From the NCBI GenBank assembly GCA_015501595.1, contig JADNRX010000623.1:1-29011 (forward strand): a DNA stretch of 29,011 nt, read 5' to 3'. Shown piece by piece: positions 1 through 10,380 of the stretch (position 1 is the stretch's first letter; every line of letters starts with the position of its first letter). The notes under the pieces were generated by a model. It was not told where the DNA came from. It worked only from the letters and a program-made list of their open reading frames with translations, and ran no database searches. The stretch is from Hymenopellis radicata (taxonomy: Eukaryota > Basidiomycota > Agaricomycetes > Agaricales > Physalacriaceae). The position numbers and the translations under genes are program-made.

Positions 1-497
1 ACGCTTGTGCCTCATCAAAATAATGGGCACTTAAGTAGTGATACTAATAGTAGTATTGAACCTAGGTCATTGGATCGACAAGGCGTGGGATCTCGGCCGA
101 GAAATGGGATGTCCGACGAATCGTATTGCAGAACCATCACGATCCCGACGCAATTCTGGCACCTCGACGTCCCTCAAACGCTGCTTCATGTTCTTGCAGG
201 CCCCCCATTCAGTTTTGCCGGCAGGCTGCTGTCCACGACTGCTCGACGTCCATTCAAATCGCAGGTCTACTCGACGTATCGAAACATCGTGCATCATTTC
301 GTCGAGTAGAGGCCGGCTGGTGCTAATCCTGGACCCACCCCGGATGGCCAGGAACTATCAATGAAAACAGCATATGTATACGGTCGACGACGCGTCTTCC
401 GCCCCACTGCTGGGTGGCATGAGAACGATTGCCGAGTCGGACGCGTCTTATCACCACTGATCAACGTTCTCCGTGCTTATTGCTTCCAACCCACATC
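1..497. other. 5' flank of the gamma-glutamyltransferase gene, no gene recognised
   Basis: Short overlapping open frames exist on both strands, but none has a recognisable domain, signal or intron structure. I treat the stretch as upstream flank of the gene starting at 498. No clear TATA box was seen at a normal distance. Confidence 0.4.
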
Positions 498-2435
498 ATG
501 GCCAGGATCCGGACCACGCTCTGGCTGCTCGCCGTCGTAGCCTTTGCGCACGCCTCGGTGCTCCCGCGCAACGCAGACCAGAAGGGTAAAAACGGCGCTG
601 TAGTCAGCGAGGTCGCAGAATGCTCGGACGTCGGGGTCCGGATGCTCATGCGAGGCGGAAGCGCTGCAGACGCGGTATGTTAACGTTCATATCACCTATG
701 TTGAAGACGCGTTTATCCTGCCCAGATCATCGCGACTGGCCTATGCGTAGGGACGATCAACGCGTTTCACTGTGGCATTGGCGGCGGAGGGTTCATGCTG
801 GTTCGGTCGCAGGGGAAACAGGGAAGGGCATCGTATGAGACGGTATGTGTGTTTCTGCTCTTTGGACTAGTACTCATGAGCGTAGATCGACTTCCGAGAG
901 ACGATGCCTGCATTGGGGAACGAGACCATGTATTCTAATAATACCAATCCGACCGCGTCGACTGTTGGTGGGTTATCTGTGGGTGTTCCAGGAGAGCTGC
1001 GCGGGTGGCAGACTTTACATGCGCGACATGGTAAACTTGCTTGGGCCGAACTCTTCCAACCAGCGATTAGGCTAGCACGGTATGGGTTCACAGTGACCCA
1101 GGATCTTGAAGATGCTTTGGCTTGTACCCTGATTTCTTACATCATTTTATAATACCTTAACAGAACATCAGCGAGCTACCCTTTCCTCACCGCGGACCCC
1201 CTTTGGGCGGAAACATACGCGCCAAATGGAACACTTGCGAGAAAAGGAAGCACTATTTATCGGAAAAGGTATGCCAAGACCCTCGAGACTCTTGTGCTAC
1301 ACGGCGCAGACGCGTTTTACAAGGGCCCACTGGCAGAGAGGATGAGCACTGCTGCGCGTACGGCTGGCGGGATTTTGACGCCTACTGACCTCGCAAACTA
1401 CACCGCGATCGTGCGCGCGCCGAACAACATCACGTACCGTGGGCTCTTCCGTATTTTCTCCACCGTCGCGCCGTCTTCCGGCTCCGTCGTGCTCTCTGCC
1501 CTGCGGATCTTTGACGCGTATGCCGGTAACGAGACTGATTTGCGCACGCACCAGCTGATTCAAGCCACCAAGTTTGCGTATGGTCAGAGGACGACCTTTG
1601 GGGATCCAGCATTTACAAAAAATGTGACTGGATTGGAGAAAAGGTATTTGACAGATGAGGTAGTGGAGAAGGTGAGGGAGATGTTGCCGCAGAATACGAC
1701 GTACGAGGCCAAGTACTACGATCCGGCGTCGTACCAGGTTCTGAGTGATAACGGCACGTCACATATGGCTGCGGTGGATAAAGATGGGAACGCCGTGTCG
1801 CTCACAACGACAGTGAACTTGGTTTGGGGAAGCCAGGTTATGACTGAAGATGGTTGGTTTTCTTTTCAATCTTTTCCACTCCTCCTCATTAATTCTTGAT
1901 AGGAATAATTCTCAACGACGAGATGGATGACTTCTCGAGCCCGGGGTTGACCAATTCGTTTGGATTCGCGCCGAGCCCGGTGAACTTTATACGCCCGTTC
2001 AAGAGACCGCAGTCGTCTATCGCATCTTCAATTGCGGAGGACCTACACACGGGCGAGTTTATCATGGCGACGGGCTCCGCGGGCGGGTCGCGTATCATCA
2101 CGGCGACACTGCAGAATCTGCACCACCATCTCGACCTAGGGATGTCTGCGGAGGAGGCGGTGTACACTCCACGCTGGCACGAGCAGCTGGGGCCCTCGAC
2201 GCTGTTCGAAGGACTGTACAACGAGTCGGATACGACATTTTATGAGGCGGGTGTCCAGTTGGGGATTGCAGCGTTTAGTAATGCGACAGTGGGATATTTG
2301 ATGGGGTTGGGTTATAATGTGAGTGGGGAGGCGTATAGCACGAGTACGAGCCATGTTATTGTGAGGGGTGCGGATGGGGTGTTTGAGGCGGCGAATGACC
2401 CACGCAGCTCGGCCGGGGGTGGGAGTGCGTATTGA
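498..2435 (+). CDS. secreted gamma-glutamyltransferase (gamma-glutamyltranspeptidase), five exons
   Basis: Predicted gamma-glutamyltransferase, which cleaves the gamma-glutamyl bond of glutathione and related compounds and transfers it to water or amino acids. Exons join as 498-674, 726-842, 886-1123, 1172-1852 and 1903-2435, giving 581 residues, a normal length for the family. All four introns are 43-51 bp with GT..AG ends. The chosen start opens a signal peptide (MARIRTTLWLLAVVAFAHAS). Family landmarks in order: GGSAADA near residue 55; a GGGGFM-type loop (read as GIGGGGFMLV); DFRETMPA; GVPGELRG; GADAFYKGP; the NGTSHMAAVD motif with the expected autocleavage nucleophile Thr373; DEMDDFS; and the oxyanion loop SAGGSRI near 463-469. 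Several N-x-S/T sites fit a secreted glycoprotein. Unlike the next three genes, no frame break is seen. Splice sites were assigned by eye; the third intron uses the second of two nearby AG acceptors because only that one keeps the frame. Confidence 0.93.
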
Positions 2436-2970
2436 CCAAGCAGAATCTTTGATGACGAGAGCTACATGCATGACATGACAAAATGTATCTAAACTTGAAA
2501 CTTCGTGCGTAGTCGGCTTTTTGACAAGAGGCATTTGAATAAAGTCTAGCTCGATACTGGATCATCGAATAGGAATAGAACTTTGAACGGCGCCAGAGCA
2601 CACACCGTGCCTGCTCTTCAAGCAACAAGTCTCGAATGCAACTTCCTTTAGACGGCTTGTGGTCATGAACCGTGTTTCAATGGTTGCTAGTCGTACATTC
2701 TTTGAGGAGGCAGAGACCTCCTCGTACTAGTCACAGCTCGCTCATTCGTAGGTCGCGGTGGGAGTCTGTCGCCATGAGCAGTGCTAACGGAACACGAAGG
2801 CTTAAACCAATGCAGCATGAAGGACTCGAAAATGTGTGCCATTTAAAGGAGTGTGGGGTAAGTACTCGAATAAATAAATCTAGGTAATCATAATGAAGTA
2901 TTCGGAGAATAAAGGAGAGAACTTTGGTTGCCAGAACCGCGCCAGCGCATACACCACCACCCGCTCTTCT
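2436..2970. other. convergent intergenic region
   Basis: This lies between the stop codon of the plus-strand transferase gene and the stop codon of the minus-strand membrane protein gene. Only short shadow frames are present and no domain is visible. Candidate polyadenylation signals are the only features seen. Confidence 0.5.
2538..2543 (+). terminator. possible polyadenylation signal of the gamma-glutamyltransferase gene
   Basis: A canonical AATAAA lies about 100 bp after the stop codon at 2435. The gene downstream is on the other strand, so the two genes converge here and a polyadenylation site is expected between 2436 and 2970. A second AATAAATAAA cluster sits near 2868-2878. Confidence 0.35.
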
Positions 2971-4290
2971 TCAACCGGCCATCTCGACCATCTCAAACCT
3001 TCCAGCAGACAGCTCGTGGCCAGACGCCAGCGCGCCGGCTTCAGCGCGATCTTCATCTCCATCCTGCTCACGTGTCTCTTCTACAATCTCTTGAGCCTGC
3101 GCCTCCAGATCGAAGTTCTCTGTGGCATGTCCGGTGCTCGTGGACGTCGTTTGCGTGCTGTGGTTCGGTCCACTGGCAAATTGCAGAGACTCCGAGTCTG
3201 AGAGCACATTGCTGCGCATGTGCGGGAGGGATGGGCGCGACCATGAGTCGTTGGGACGCGATTGACCGGCCATGACACGGGCGATGATGAGGGTGGGCGC
3301 GATACCCTGGATGGCAAGTCAGTATAGTCAATGACTACAAGCAGATAACACTCACTGTGATGCTGTAGGATATGACCATCAGGGTAGGGTAGGCAGTCAT
3401 GACTGCTGCGCCAGTGTAAAAACTGGTATGCATATGCAATAAGGAGAGCTATGTAGATGATGGCATACATAGCGGCCGATTCAACGAGAATCTCAATGAT
3501 GCCGCGGTAGGTCTTGAGGCTGGCACCGAGGCCGCTAACCCGCACAATGCGAAAGAGGATGAGGCCAGTGCACAAGCTATTTGTTGCCACGGTCATTGAG
3601 TAATAGACCAGTGTCCAATTTGTTCGACTGGCACTAAGGATGCTGATATCTGCAACAAAGGAGACGATGATCACACAGGCACTGACTAAACACAAAATAT
3701 CAGAAGGACAAGTTTGTTGGTGGGATAGGACTCACGTGTCTCAGTGATCACACAAAGGCCGGGTATGGCAAAACTTTTAAACTTCCGCCATACAGCACCC
3801 AGCAGCGCCAAACCTAATTGAAGCCATCAGCGGTTCAGGATTACTTGAGCACCAGGGAATGTACACACCAAGATCAGGTCTGCAACGAAGACAATAAGGC
3901 ATCGAAGTACGTCTATAGCAATCGACACTGCAGAATACCAGTAAGGTAAAAGTTGAACTCCGTCTCCAACGATGTCCCATGGGCAATGAAGAGATGGTCG
4001 AATATTTCCAGTTCAAACCCAAGATGACAGTATTGGCAAACCATAAGAAGGTGATGATGCCGGCGAGGGTATCCGTTCCGATGGGCTGCGTGCTCTCGAC
4101 TAAATAAGATGTTGATCTGAGAAGAGGAAATTGTCCGAAAGGGCACCTACTTATATAATATAAGGCAACGAAGAAGATGCTGGTGTGAATGCCGTGGCAG
4201 AAGGCCAGGAGAATGACAGGATGTAAAATGTGGACATGATGGACTGAACATCGGCTACGGTGAACCCATAGTCCTCGAAAGTGGCGACAT
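2971..4290 (-). CDS. seven-helix fungal membrane protein of unknown function, five exons, frame broken by six single-base length changes
   Basis: Resembles the large Agaricomycete family of uncharacterised seven-transmembrane proteins. Minus-strand exons are 4290-4151, 4099-3869, 3813-3736, 3685-3356 and 3306-2971, separated by 49-55 bp GT..AG introns. Visible family features: helix 1 around AFCHGIHTSIFFVALYYI; TFLWFANTVILGLNW; HGTSLETEFNFYL; helix VSIAIDVLRCLIVFVADLIL, then VWRCWVL; SACVIIVSFVADIS; VATNSLCTGLILFRIVR; EILVESAAMYAIIYIALL; and GIAPTLIIARV before a hydrophilic Ser/Thr/Asp-rich tail ending at 2971. The frame slips at 4278-4280, 4225-4228, 4015-4017, about 3942-3943, 3785-3786 (each one base short) and 3418-3422 (one base long). 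The net change restores a frame of about 372 residues, the usual size. An alternative at the last site is a 46-bp GTATGC..CCAG intron, but that would remove a helix. Either sequencing error or a very young pseudogene. Confidence 0.78.
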
Positions 4291-4330
4291 GATGGTTTGT
4301 AGTTTGCTGACTGGCGCGGCTGTCTGCCTG

Positions 4331-4340
4331 TTTATATACA
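4331..4340 (-). promoter_or_regulatory. TATA box of the seven-helix membrane protein gene
   Basis: The minus strand reads GTATATAAAC here, about 40-50 bp upstream of the ATG at 4290. It supports that ATG as the true start even though the frame after it slips. Confidence 0.5.
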
Positions 4341-5403
4341 CTACGGCGAAGCCATAAAAGTAGACAAGGACGAAGGGTTGACTGATTCTGAGTGAAGCGA
4401 TGATGAATTGCAAGATTAATACAGTCGTAATTGTCTTCCGGTGCAATAAATCAGCCAAGTCTACGAATAACGAAGCTGACGCGAAAGATGGGTTGAGCGT
4501 ACCTATGCGACTGGGACCAAATGTTGTTCGATACGATCTTCTCTGATGTAACCGAGAACAAGAAGGACGGCGAAAAGTGGAGAGTGGCGGATGGCAAGCG
4601 CGATCAGGTAATCGCTGAGCATTAGCGACGACCATGTGGATCTGCGGGATGTTATGAATGATTCGGGAAGACGATCGCGACGAGGGCCTATCGCACTTCA
4701 TGTGCGATGTTGCATGAGAATTCTCAGAATATACAACGGAGAAGACGGACCTATGCGACTTGTCGCAAATGTTGTCGGGTGGTAAGACGACGCACATCGT
4801 GATTTAACGGGAGAAGAAGCGGTCAAAATAGATGAGCCCTTGGAGGGGAGGGAAGGCCGGACGAGATGAAACCAGAAATGTCGCTCAAGGTCCGTGATCC
4901 TTCCTCGGAGAGTGGCGGTCGACTATGACAGCTTGGGTACCTGTGACTTTGCTCCACAACGAAAGGGTTACCTAGTCTGCGTGTCGTATTTGCAATGATG
5001 GTCATTGACAGAACGCAAACCCGGTCCGGTCGTCGATCTTTGGTCTTACCATCCTGCTCTCCGTGTCTCAGGACTTGACGACTCGACGGGCGCATGTATC
5101 TCCGATGTCAAACTCTACGCTGCCAATGCAACTGGTAGACGCGCGGAAGCACCTCCACGAAGACAGCACCACGTCAAGAGATGGGGAGTAGTCCCATAGA
5201 TTTTAGTATGGCGAGGTGTGGAGGTGTCGGGCGCGGTTTCAGGTTGGTGGCATTGAGAACCGCAGATGGTACGCGGTGGTGCACGTCTGCTGTTTTGAGG
5301 GGAGTAAGACGCGAGGTGGTGGTTCGGACTGTGGCGGCTACAAAACACTCTGATTGTCTACAATACACACACGCTCAGCAATAAATATGATAAAAGCGCA
5401 CTG
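4341..5403. other. intergenic region without a recognised gene
   Basis: Open frames up to 180 codons exist on the minus strand (about 4255-4797), but they are low in recognisable structure and overlap the promoter of the membrane protein gene. No domain, signal peptide or consistent splice pattern was found. The region may include the 3' untranslated part of the SH3 gene and a long promoter. Confidence 0.4.
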
Positions 5404-6056
5404 TCATGAATCCTCCACTGCCTGTAGATAGCTCTCCGGTACAAGCGCGTGTCCTCCTTCACGCTCTACGACTGCCCACCCGACACCGCCACCGCGCCCT
5501 ACGACGACGACCACATCGTCTTCTGCTAGCGACATCTCTGACGCGCTCTCTGCTTGAAAGGGGTAAAGCGCGCGGTATCGACCTGGAGGTAGTGCTCCTT
5601 CCTCCCCCTCCTCCTCCCCTTCCTCATCGTCGTCATCATCATCAGAATAAGCAAAATTCCTGTCAAAGTCGCCCTGAGCATCTACACTGCCGGCGCCTGC
5701 GTGAAATGTCCAGCTGAGACGGTTGATGCCCCATTTAAAGTTGTCGTCTTCCTCTGCTTCTTCATCCTCATCTTCCTCTTCATCTGATGCGTTTGGCGGG
5801 AATGGGGGCAGAATAAAGGCGAGGAGGGTGCGTATGCGTAGTCGCGAATGAGGATGCGCGAAGATGATGGTAATGGTGTGGGTGATGGTGATGGGGCGGC
5901 AGAGCGGGACGTGCGGCGGGAAATGGCGGGTGAGGGTGGTGCGGGGCGGTGTGTGGAGAGAGTGGAGGACGCCGAGTCGTGTTTAGGATTTAGAGTGAGA
6001 GTCGGAGTCGGGCCAGCCGATGTTGTGGGTGTGATCATGTTGTTTGCCGTGGCCAT
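5404..6056 (-). CDS. small SH3-domain adaptor protein (Nbp2/Skb5-like), one frame slip
   Basis: A single-exon frame from ATG 6056-6054 to TGA 5406-5404, about 217 residues once one missing base is allowed for. Residues 1-80 are a Pro/Ser/Thr-rich disordered leader. Next come an acidic block (DEEEDEDEEAEEDD), the segment FKWGINRLSWTFHAGAG, a second acidic run, and a C-terminal SH3 domain (about 159-212) with ALYPF, the RT-loop acidic residues, GVGWAVV with its binding-pocket Trp, and ALVPESYLQ. The layout fits fungal Nbp2/Skb5-type adaptors, which link kinases or phosphatases in stress and polarity signalling; that assignment is inference from layout. The frame slips at the five-G run at 5804-5808, where one more base joins both halves exactly. 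It is divergent from the Cbp3 gene, with 69 bp between the start codons. Confidence 0.75.
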
Positions 6057-6125
6057 ATCGTGGTGAAAAGGAAAGAGAAAGCTAACCCTAACCACGAGTC
6101 CGCGTCACACCTTGCACCCAACCAC
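6057..6125. promoter_or_regulatory. compact divergent promoter with a telobox-like site
   Basis: Only 69 bp separate the ATG of the SH3 gene (6056, minus) from the chosen ATG of the Cbp3 gene (6126, plus). Inside it, 6082-6093 reads CTAACCCTAACC. In fungi the core ARCCCTAA is the known target of Tbf1/TRF-like factors, which often act at short or divergent promoters. The site is seen; its function here is inferred. Confidence 0.45.
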
Positions 6126-7486
6126 ATGCTGCGGAGGTACGCGAGCACCGTCGCCCGCCATCCGAGGGTCTCGTCGCGTCTGGTGCCGTCCCCAGCGACG
6201 GAGAACTGGCTGACGCGCAAAGTCAGAAAGTCCAAAAACTGGGCCGCGTTTTTCAATGCTACCATTTTCTTGCTTGGCTACAAGAGCACCTTTCAGACCG
6301 CGGGAGCGCGCAACTACCACCTCTACACACACGCCTGTGCTCGCGCCCCGGAGCGAAATATTGATTTTTGGGTGAATGGTACGCTTACTTTCTCTTTGCC
6401 CAAAATATTTTGTCTCACCCGCCATGGGTAGAATGCCACCTCCCACGGACATTTCAGTCTTATTTCCTCGTCGCCAACATTCACGTATGGCTTCTCGCTG
6501 CCCGCCTCCGCGCCCTCCCCCACACCGCCCACGTGCAGACCCTCATCGATCACTTTTTCCTCGACATTGAGGACCGCATACGTATGATCGTCCGCCCCCC
6601 GTCTCAACCCGTAGAGCCCTACACCATCATGACCCGTTCTACCCAGAGCCTATCCCGCTCCAAAGACGAACAAAGCTCCAGAGACACTCGTGACGCGCCA
6701 GATGAAAGTATTCCGCGATCAATGGCAGGGCATGTGGCTCAGCCTCGACTACGCCCTCGTAGCTGGCGACGAACACCTCGCTGCTGCCCTCTGGCGAAAC
6801 CTTTTGGGAGCGAGAGGCGCACACGGTATTAACCCACCGCCTACCGCATCCGATCCTTTCCCAGAAAAAAAGAAAGGCGCGTCCTTAGCAAGCGAAGGCG
6901 CCCCGCCTGCTCCCATCCCCTTCTCCTCTTACCCCGCCTTTCCCGAGCTTTCCCTCGCATTGACCCGCTACGTCCGCCGCGAGCTCAAGCGCCTCCAAAA
7001 TATACCCGACTCGGTCTTTCTCGACGACGACGTTCCCACCATGTGTCGCCAAGTAGCCCAGTGGGGCCCAATTCCCTACCCAGACCCAATGCGCGATGGC
7101 AAACGCCCCAGACCGACGCGGAGAAGAGTCAGGCGCGCGATTTGCTCTTTTTGTACGAGCCACTCCCGCCAAAGCCGGAGGATAAGTACACAAAGCTCGA
7201 TATCGAGAGCGATTTGGAGGTGTTTGGGGCTGCTGTTAAGAAACCCCAGTTGATACGCGCTGAGACGTTTGTGCGTTTACATCGCCTAAAAGGCATCGAC
7301 GATATCGCCGAGTACTTTCGCACAGGCGACCTCATGGCTATCACCTTTCTCGACCAAGAGGTGGCCGCCGCGAAGCGTGGCGATGAGGAGGCCATAGCGA
7401 CCTTGGAGACTCTGCGTATCACAGCTGCTGATGTTGCTGCTGCTTTGAAGACTGTCAAGGAAAGACGCAAGGGCAATAAAAAGTAA
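6126..7486 (+). CDS. CBP3: Cbp3/UQCC1-type ubiquinol-cytochrome c reductase assembly chaperone, two exons, three frame slips
   Basis: Mitochondrial chaperone that in yeast works with Cbp6 at the ribosome exit to stabilise newly made cytochrome b for complex III. Exons 6126-6378 and 6432-7486 flank a 53-bp GT..AG intron. The start opens an Arg-rich matrix-targeting leader (MLRRYASTVARHPRVSSR); an in-frame ATG at 6060 would sit inside the divergent promoter. Chaperone-domain landmarks: CHLPRTFQSYFLV, IHVWLLAARLRAL, LIDHFFLDIEDRIR, LVTRQMKVFRDQWQGM, DYALVAGDEHLAAALWRNL and LTRYVRRELKRL. The frame slips at 6637-6638, 6672-6674 and 7106-7109; one added base at each site, all in short homopolymers, gives a continuous protein of about 436 residues. 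The last ~125 residues (after 7110) are an Ala/Glu-rich tail I cannot assign. No stop or substitution lesion is seen in the core domain. Confidence 0.82.
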
Positions 7487-7618
7487 TCACTAGTAGTATA
7501 GTACGTAGTACGTACTCAACCCAATTCAGAACGTTACAAATCGTGTGTTGACGATCATGATGTGTGGCAAAATGTAAAATACTTGCGCAGAGCGTCAACT
7601 AAAAAGCATGTCATAACA

Positions 7619-7700
7619 GGCACTACCAGGGGTCGAACCTGGGTTATGGGAAATCTACACTAAGTCAGAATCCCATGTGCTGCCACTACACCATAGCGCC
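7619..7700 (-). tRNA. tRNA-Gln (anticodon CTG) with a 12-nt intron
   Basis: The minus strand folds into a full cloverleaf. The acceptor is GGCGCTA pairing with TAGTGCC (one G-U); then come a D arm, an anticodon stem TGGGA/TCCCA, and a T arm CCAGG-TTCGACC-CCTGG. The anticodon CTG is at 7668-7666. A 12-nt intron follows the purine after the anticodon (about 7664-7653), the canonical nuclear position. CCA is not encoded, as usual for eukaryotes. Confidence 0.88.
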
Positions 7701-8277
7701 ATGTGCATATGCCTCAGGGTCGTCCCTCCCCCCTCTTCCTCTAATGTGTACTTATAACAAATGTTAGATAGTGTAGTACATCTGAAAAATGCATGTCGTC
7801 TATGTAGTTCTACAGTAGACCCATATTGCTGATAGCACTCATAGGTTACCCCCCGTTACATAGCACTCCATAGAGAGGGCAGTTCTACTGTAGCTTCTGT
7901 GCCTGTCACTATGACACTATGGTGCTACGGTGCTACGACTGCTACAGCCCTATGTTGATACACCAATGCTATTCGAAACGATCATTTTTCTAGGTCAATC
8001 ACATTTTGCTAGGTACTCAATACTCATCCATTCAATTTCTATCAAGAACAGTGACTACGTGAGCACAAGACCGCTCAGGCCGCGACTAAGGGAGCGAGAG
8101 GAGAGTGATGTGATAAGAATGATAGATGATAAAGTGTAGAGGACGCTGTGCTAGCTCGACGTAGTACAGAGGGGACTGTGTAGTACGAAGACAAAAGAGG
8201 ACAGAGTGGGGAACTATCTACAATGGCCATGTGTATATATACTAACTCGTCGTCGCGGTGATATCTAACTATCCATC
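7701..8277. other. AT-richer spacer, possibly including the far end of a damaged LTR
   Basis: No coding signal. A TATATATA motif near 8234-8241, read on the minus strand, could be the promoter TATA of the LTR that starts at 8749, with the MITE at 8280-8512 inserted within it. The LTR's far end could not be placed because no second LTR is in the window. Confidence 0.35.
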
Positions 8278-8279
8278 TA

Positions 8280-8512
8280 CTGTAGACTTTCAATCAATTC
8301 GTCGGTCCATGTGACCCGTGACCGCTCTGACGAAATTTTCATTTCGTCGACTTACCATATATGGTAATTGCCGCCGCGGCGGAGCTGCGGCGGGAGGCTG
8401 GCGGGGGCCCCGCCGGGGACTTTTTCTCAATTTTGGCTGTGACCCTTGTGACTTTTCGTCGATTTCGGATCCTCTGTGACCCGTGACCGACGAATTGAAT
8501 TAAAGTGTACAG
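8280..8512. mobile_element. 233-bp MITE, copy 1, TA target duplication
   Basis: Starts CTGTAGACTTTCAATCAATT and ends as its near-perfect inverted repeat (about 30 bp, through CGTCGGTC), flanked by TA at 8278-8279 and 8513-8514. The centre carries a CCATATATGG palindrome and a GC-rich hairpin (GGCGGGGGCCCCGCC). A second copy of exactly the same length lies at 24550-24782. TA flanks and lack of coding fit a Tc1/mariner-type non-autonomous element. It probably landed in the gypsy LTR. Confidence 0.85.
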
Positions 8513-8749
8513 TATCAGGGAGTCCGGGCGGTCCGATGCAACGGTCCGGGATGCACAGGTGACAGATAAGAATCACCATCAGTCAGTGGGCTATGCATGT
8601 GATGATCTGTCGATGGCTGGATCCCTCTAGACCGTGAGTGGCATGCGGTGCTACTCCAAGAGGCCTAGCCATGTGTCTGGGCGCGCTGATGCGCCTACAA
8701 AGACAGAAAAGGAAAGGGCGCTAGGTCACGAGGAAGGCTATTCGTGACA
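8513..8749 (-). repeat. probable start of the 3' LTR of the Ty3/gypsy element
   Basis: On the minus strand a TGTCACGAAT start (8749 downward) directly follows a purine-rich tract, the usual arrangement at a 3' LTR. The LTR is probably interrupted by the MITE at 8280-8512 and may continue to about 8.0-8.1 kb. The pol frame runs about 50 bp into it before its stop at 8695. Confidence 0.5.
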
Positions 8750-10380
8750 ATACCCCTCTTTAGGCTGTGCTTGCGCCTGGAGCACAGGAGTAGCATGCCA
8801 GATATCCCCCATCGTGATACCGAAGAGAGCCCGTGTACGAGGAGCGGGCCGCGATAGGCAGTCAGGTTGTTATGGTGGAACTCGTAAATCTGTTCCTTAG
8901 CGTGCATATTGAAGTTGGAGGCCAGCTCCCAGGTGTTCTCGGAGTCGGGATACCCGAGCCATTTGACTTTGTAGCTGGTCCCTCATCCATTTCGTGGTTT
9001 GCGAGAGGCGAGAATGGCTTCGACATCAAACTTCTCTTTGCCGCCCTCAAGGTTGGGGAGTTCGGATGGAAGGGGAGGCTCATGGGCGTCAGTCTCGACC
9101 CAGGGGATAAGAAGGGAGGCGTGGAATACATTGTGAATCTGCCATTTGTTCGGCAGTTTGAGGCGGAAGTTTACTGTTCCGAGAACTTCAGTGATTTCGA
9201 ATGGCCCATAGCGTTTATTCGACAACTTAGCTTTCGGCCTCGTTGTAGCGAGGTTTTTTCCATCCAGCAACACCTTGTCTCCAACCTTGAATGTCGAATA
9301 TTCCAGCAGGTAATTGCCGTGCTGCGTCTTCATAACCTCCGCTGCGCTCTTCAAGCTCGCCTCTACCTCTTCTCGTAATTCCTTCAACGTCTCTCGGTGG
9401 GACTCAAGCATCGGGAGATGTGAGTTGGTGCGCAGTGGCAGGAATAGTCTTGGAAGGAACCCATGCAGGAGTTCGAATGGAGATTTCCCTATAGCGGAGT
9501 GAACACGAATGTTATGGGAAAATTCGGCAAAAGGTAGGTGCTTAACCCAATCATCCTGGTGATAATTGCAGAATATGCGCAGGTATTGTTCCAACTCTTG
9601 GTTGTACCACTCGGTTTCCCCATCCGTCTCTGGATGATAGGCGGTACTGAGGGCTGAGACGATACCGAGGTGTTTATTGATTCCTTGCATGACCTGACTG
9701 GCGAACTGAGGACCTCGGTCAGTGATCATCTTGTCCTAGAGTCCGTATCGTCGGTAGGTGTGATTGAGAAGAAGGTCGATAGTGCTGTCGGTATCAATGG
9801 TATCTCGGCATGGAGTGACGACAATGCCCTTAGTAGATCGATCAACGACACAGTGGATAGCATTGTAGCTGTCACATTCAGGGAGTCCGACAATGAAGTC
9901 GCTGATAATCATACCAAAGGGACGAGTGGGGATTTCGTTGAGGATGAGGAGAACGTGGGGTGGATGATTATTGACCTTGGTGACCTGACAAGTGGGACAG
10001 CCTCGCACGTAGTTGCGAATAAAGACAGACATGCCTGGCCACCAGAACTCATGGCTCACGAGTTCATAGGTCTTGTAGCATCCTGGATGTCCGGCGACTA
10101 TTGAGTCATGGTACATCTTGACGACATCCCGGCGAAGAGCGGCATCCTTAGGAACGTAAACCTTTCCTCGAAAGAGTACTAGGCCCTCTTTGTAGTTCCA
10201 TTCCTGTAGGTTTTTGACCAGCGAATGAGGCCCATTATTGAGAATAACGTCTAACGCACTGAGCACTTCCTTGTCCCTTGATGGACACTCGCGAATCTGC
10301 CTCCGCAACTTATTATCTCCAATGGACAATACTGCACTAGGGCGGACAGCGCAAATGCGGAAGAACATGGGGTTGAGCAG
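8695..10380 (-). pseudogene. gypsy integrase plus chromodomain, two in-frame stops
   Basis: One continuous minus-strand frame. The N-terminal zinc finger shows HDSIVAGHPGC..., HEFWWPGM and CPTCQV; the catalytic core shows SDFIVGLP, then MITDRGPQF (second Asp) and HPETDGETEW (Glu). An SNKRYGPFEI / HNVFHASLL segment is typical of gypsy integrases. The tail is a chromodomain with YKVKWLGYPDSENTWEL, which in chromoviruses guides integration to heterochromatin. The frame is interrupted only by TAG at 9736-9738 (probably from CAG) and TGA at 8983-8985 (probably from CGA). No indels were needed, unlike the cellular genes at 3-7 kb. Confidence 0.88.
8751..8762 (-). other. polypurine tract of the retrotransposon
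   Basis: The minus strand reads TAAAGAGGGGTA immediately before the TGTCACG LTR start. This is the expected plus-strand DNA priming site of an LTR retrotransposon. Confidence 0.5.

Noticed and set aside
3376..3480. 46-bp intron (GTATGC to CCAG) as an explanation of the frame change in the membrane protein gene
   Set aside because: It has good splice sites but would remove most of a helix typical of the family; a one-base excess in the A5 run at 3418-3422 keeps the expected length.
4255..4797. 180-codon minus-strand frame upstream of the seven-helix gene
   Set aside because: It runs across the TATA box and start of that gene in another frame and shows no domain or splice logic.
9670..10104. 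144-codon plus-strand frame over the integrase region
   Set aside because: It is antisense to a well supported integrase frame with HHCC and DDE motifs.
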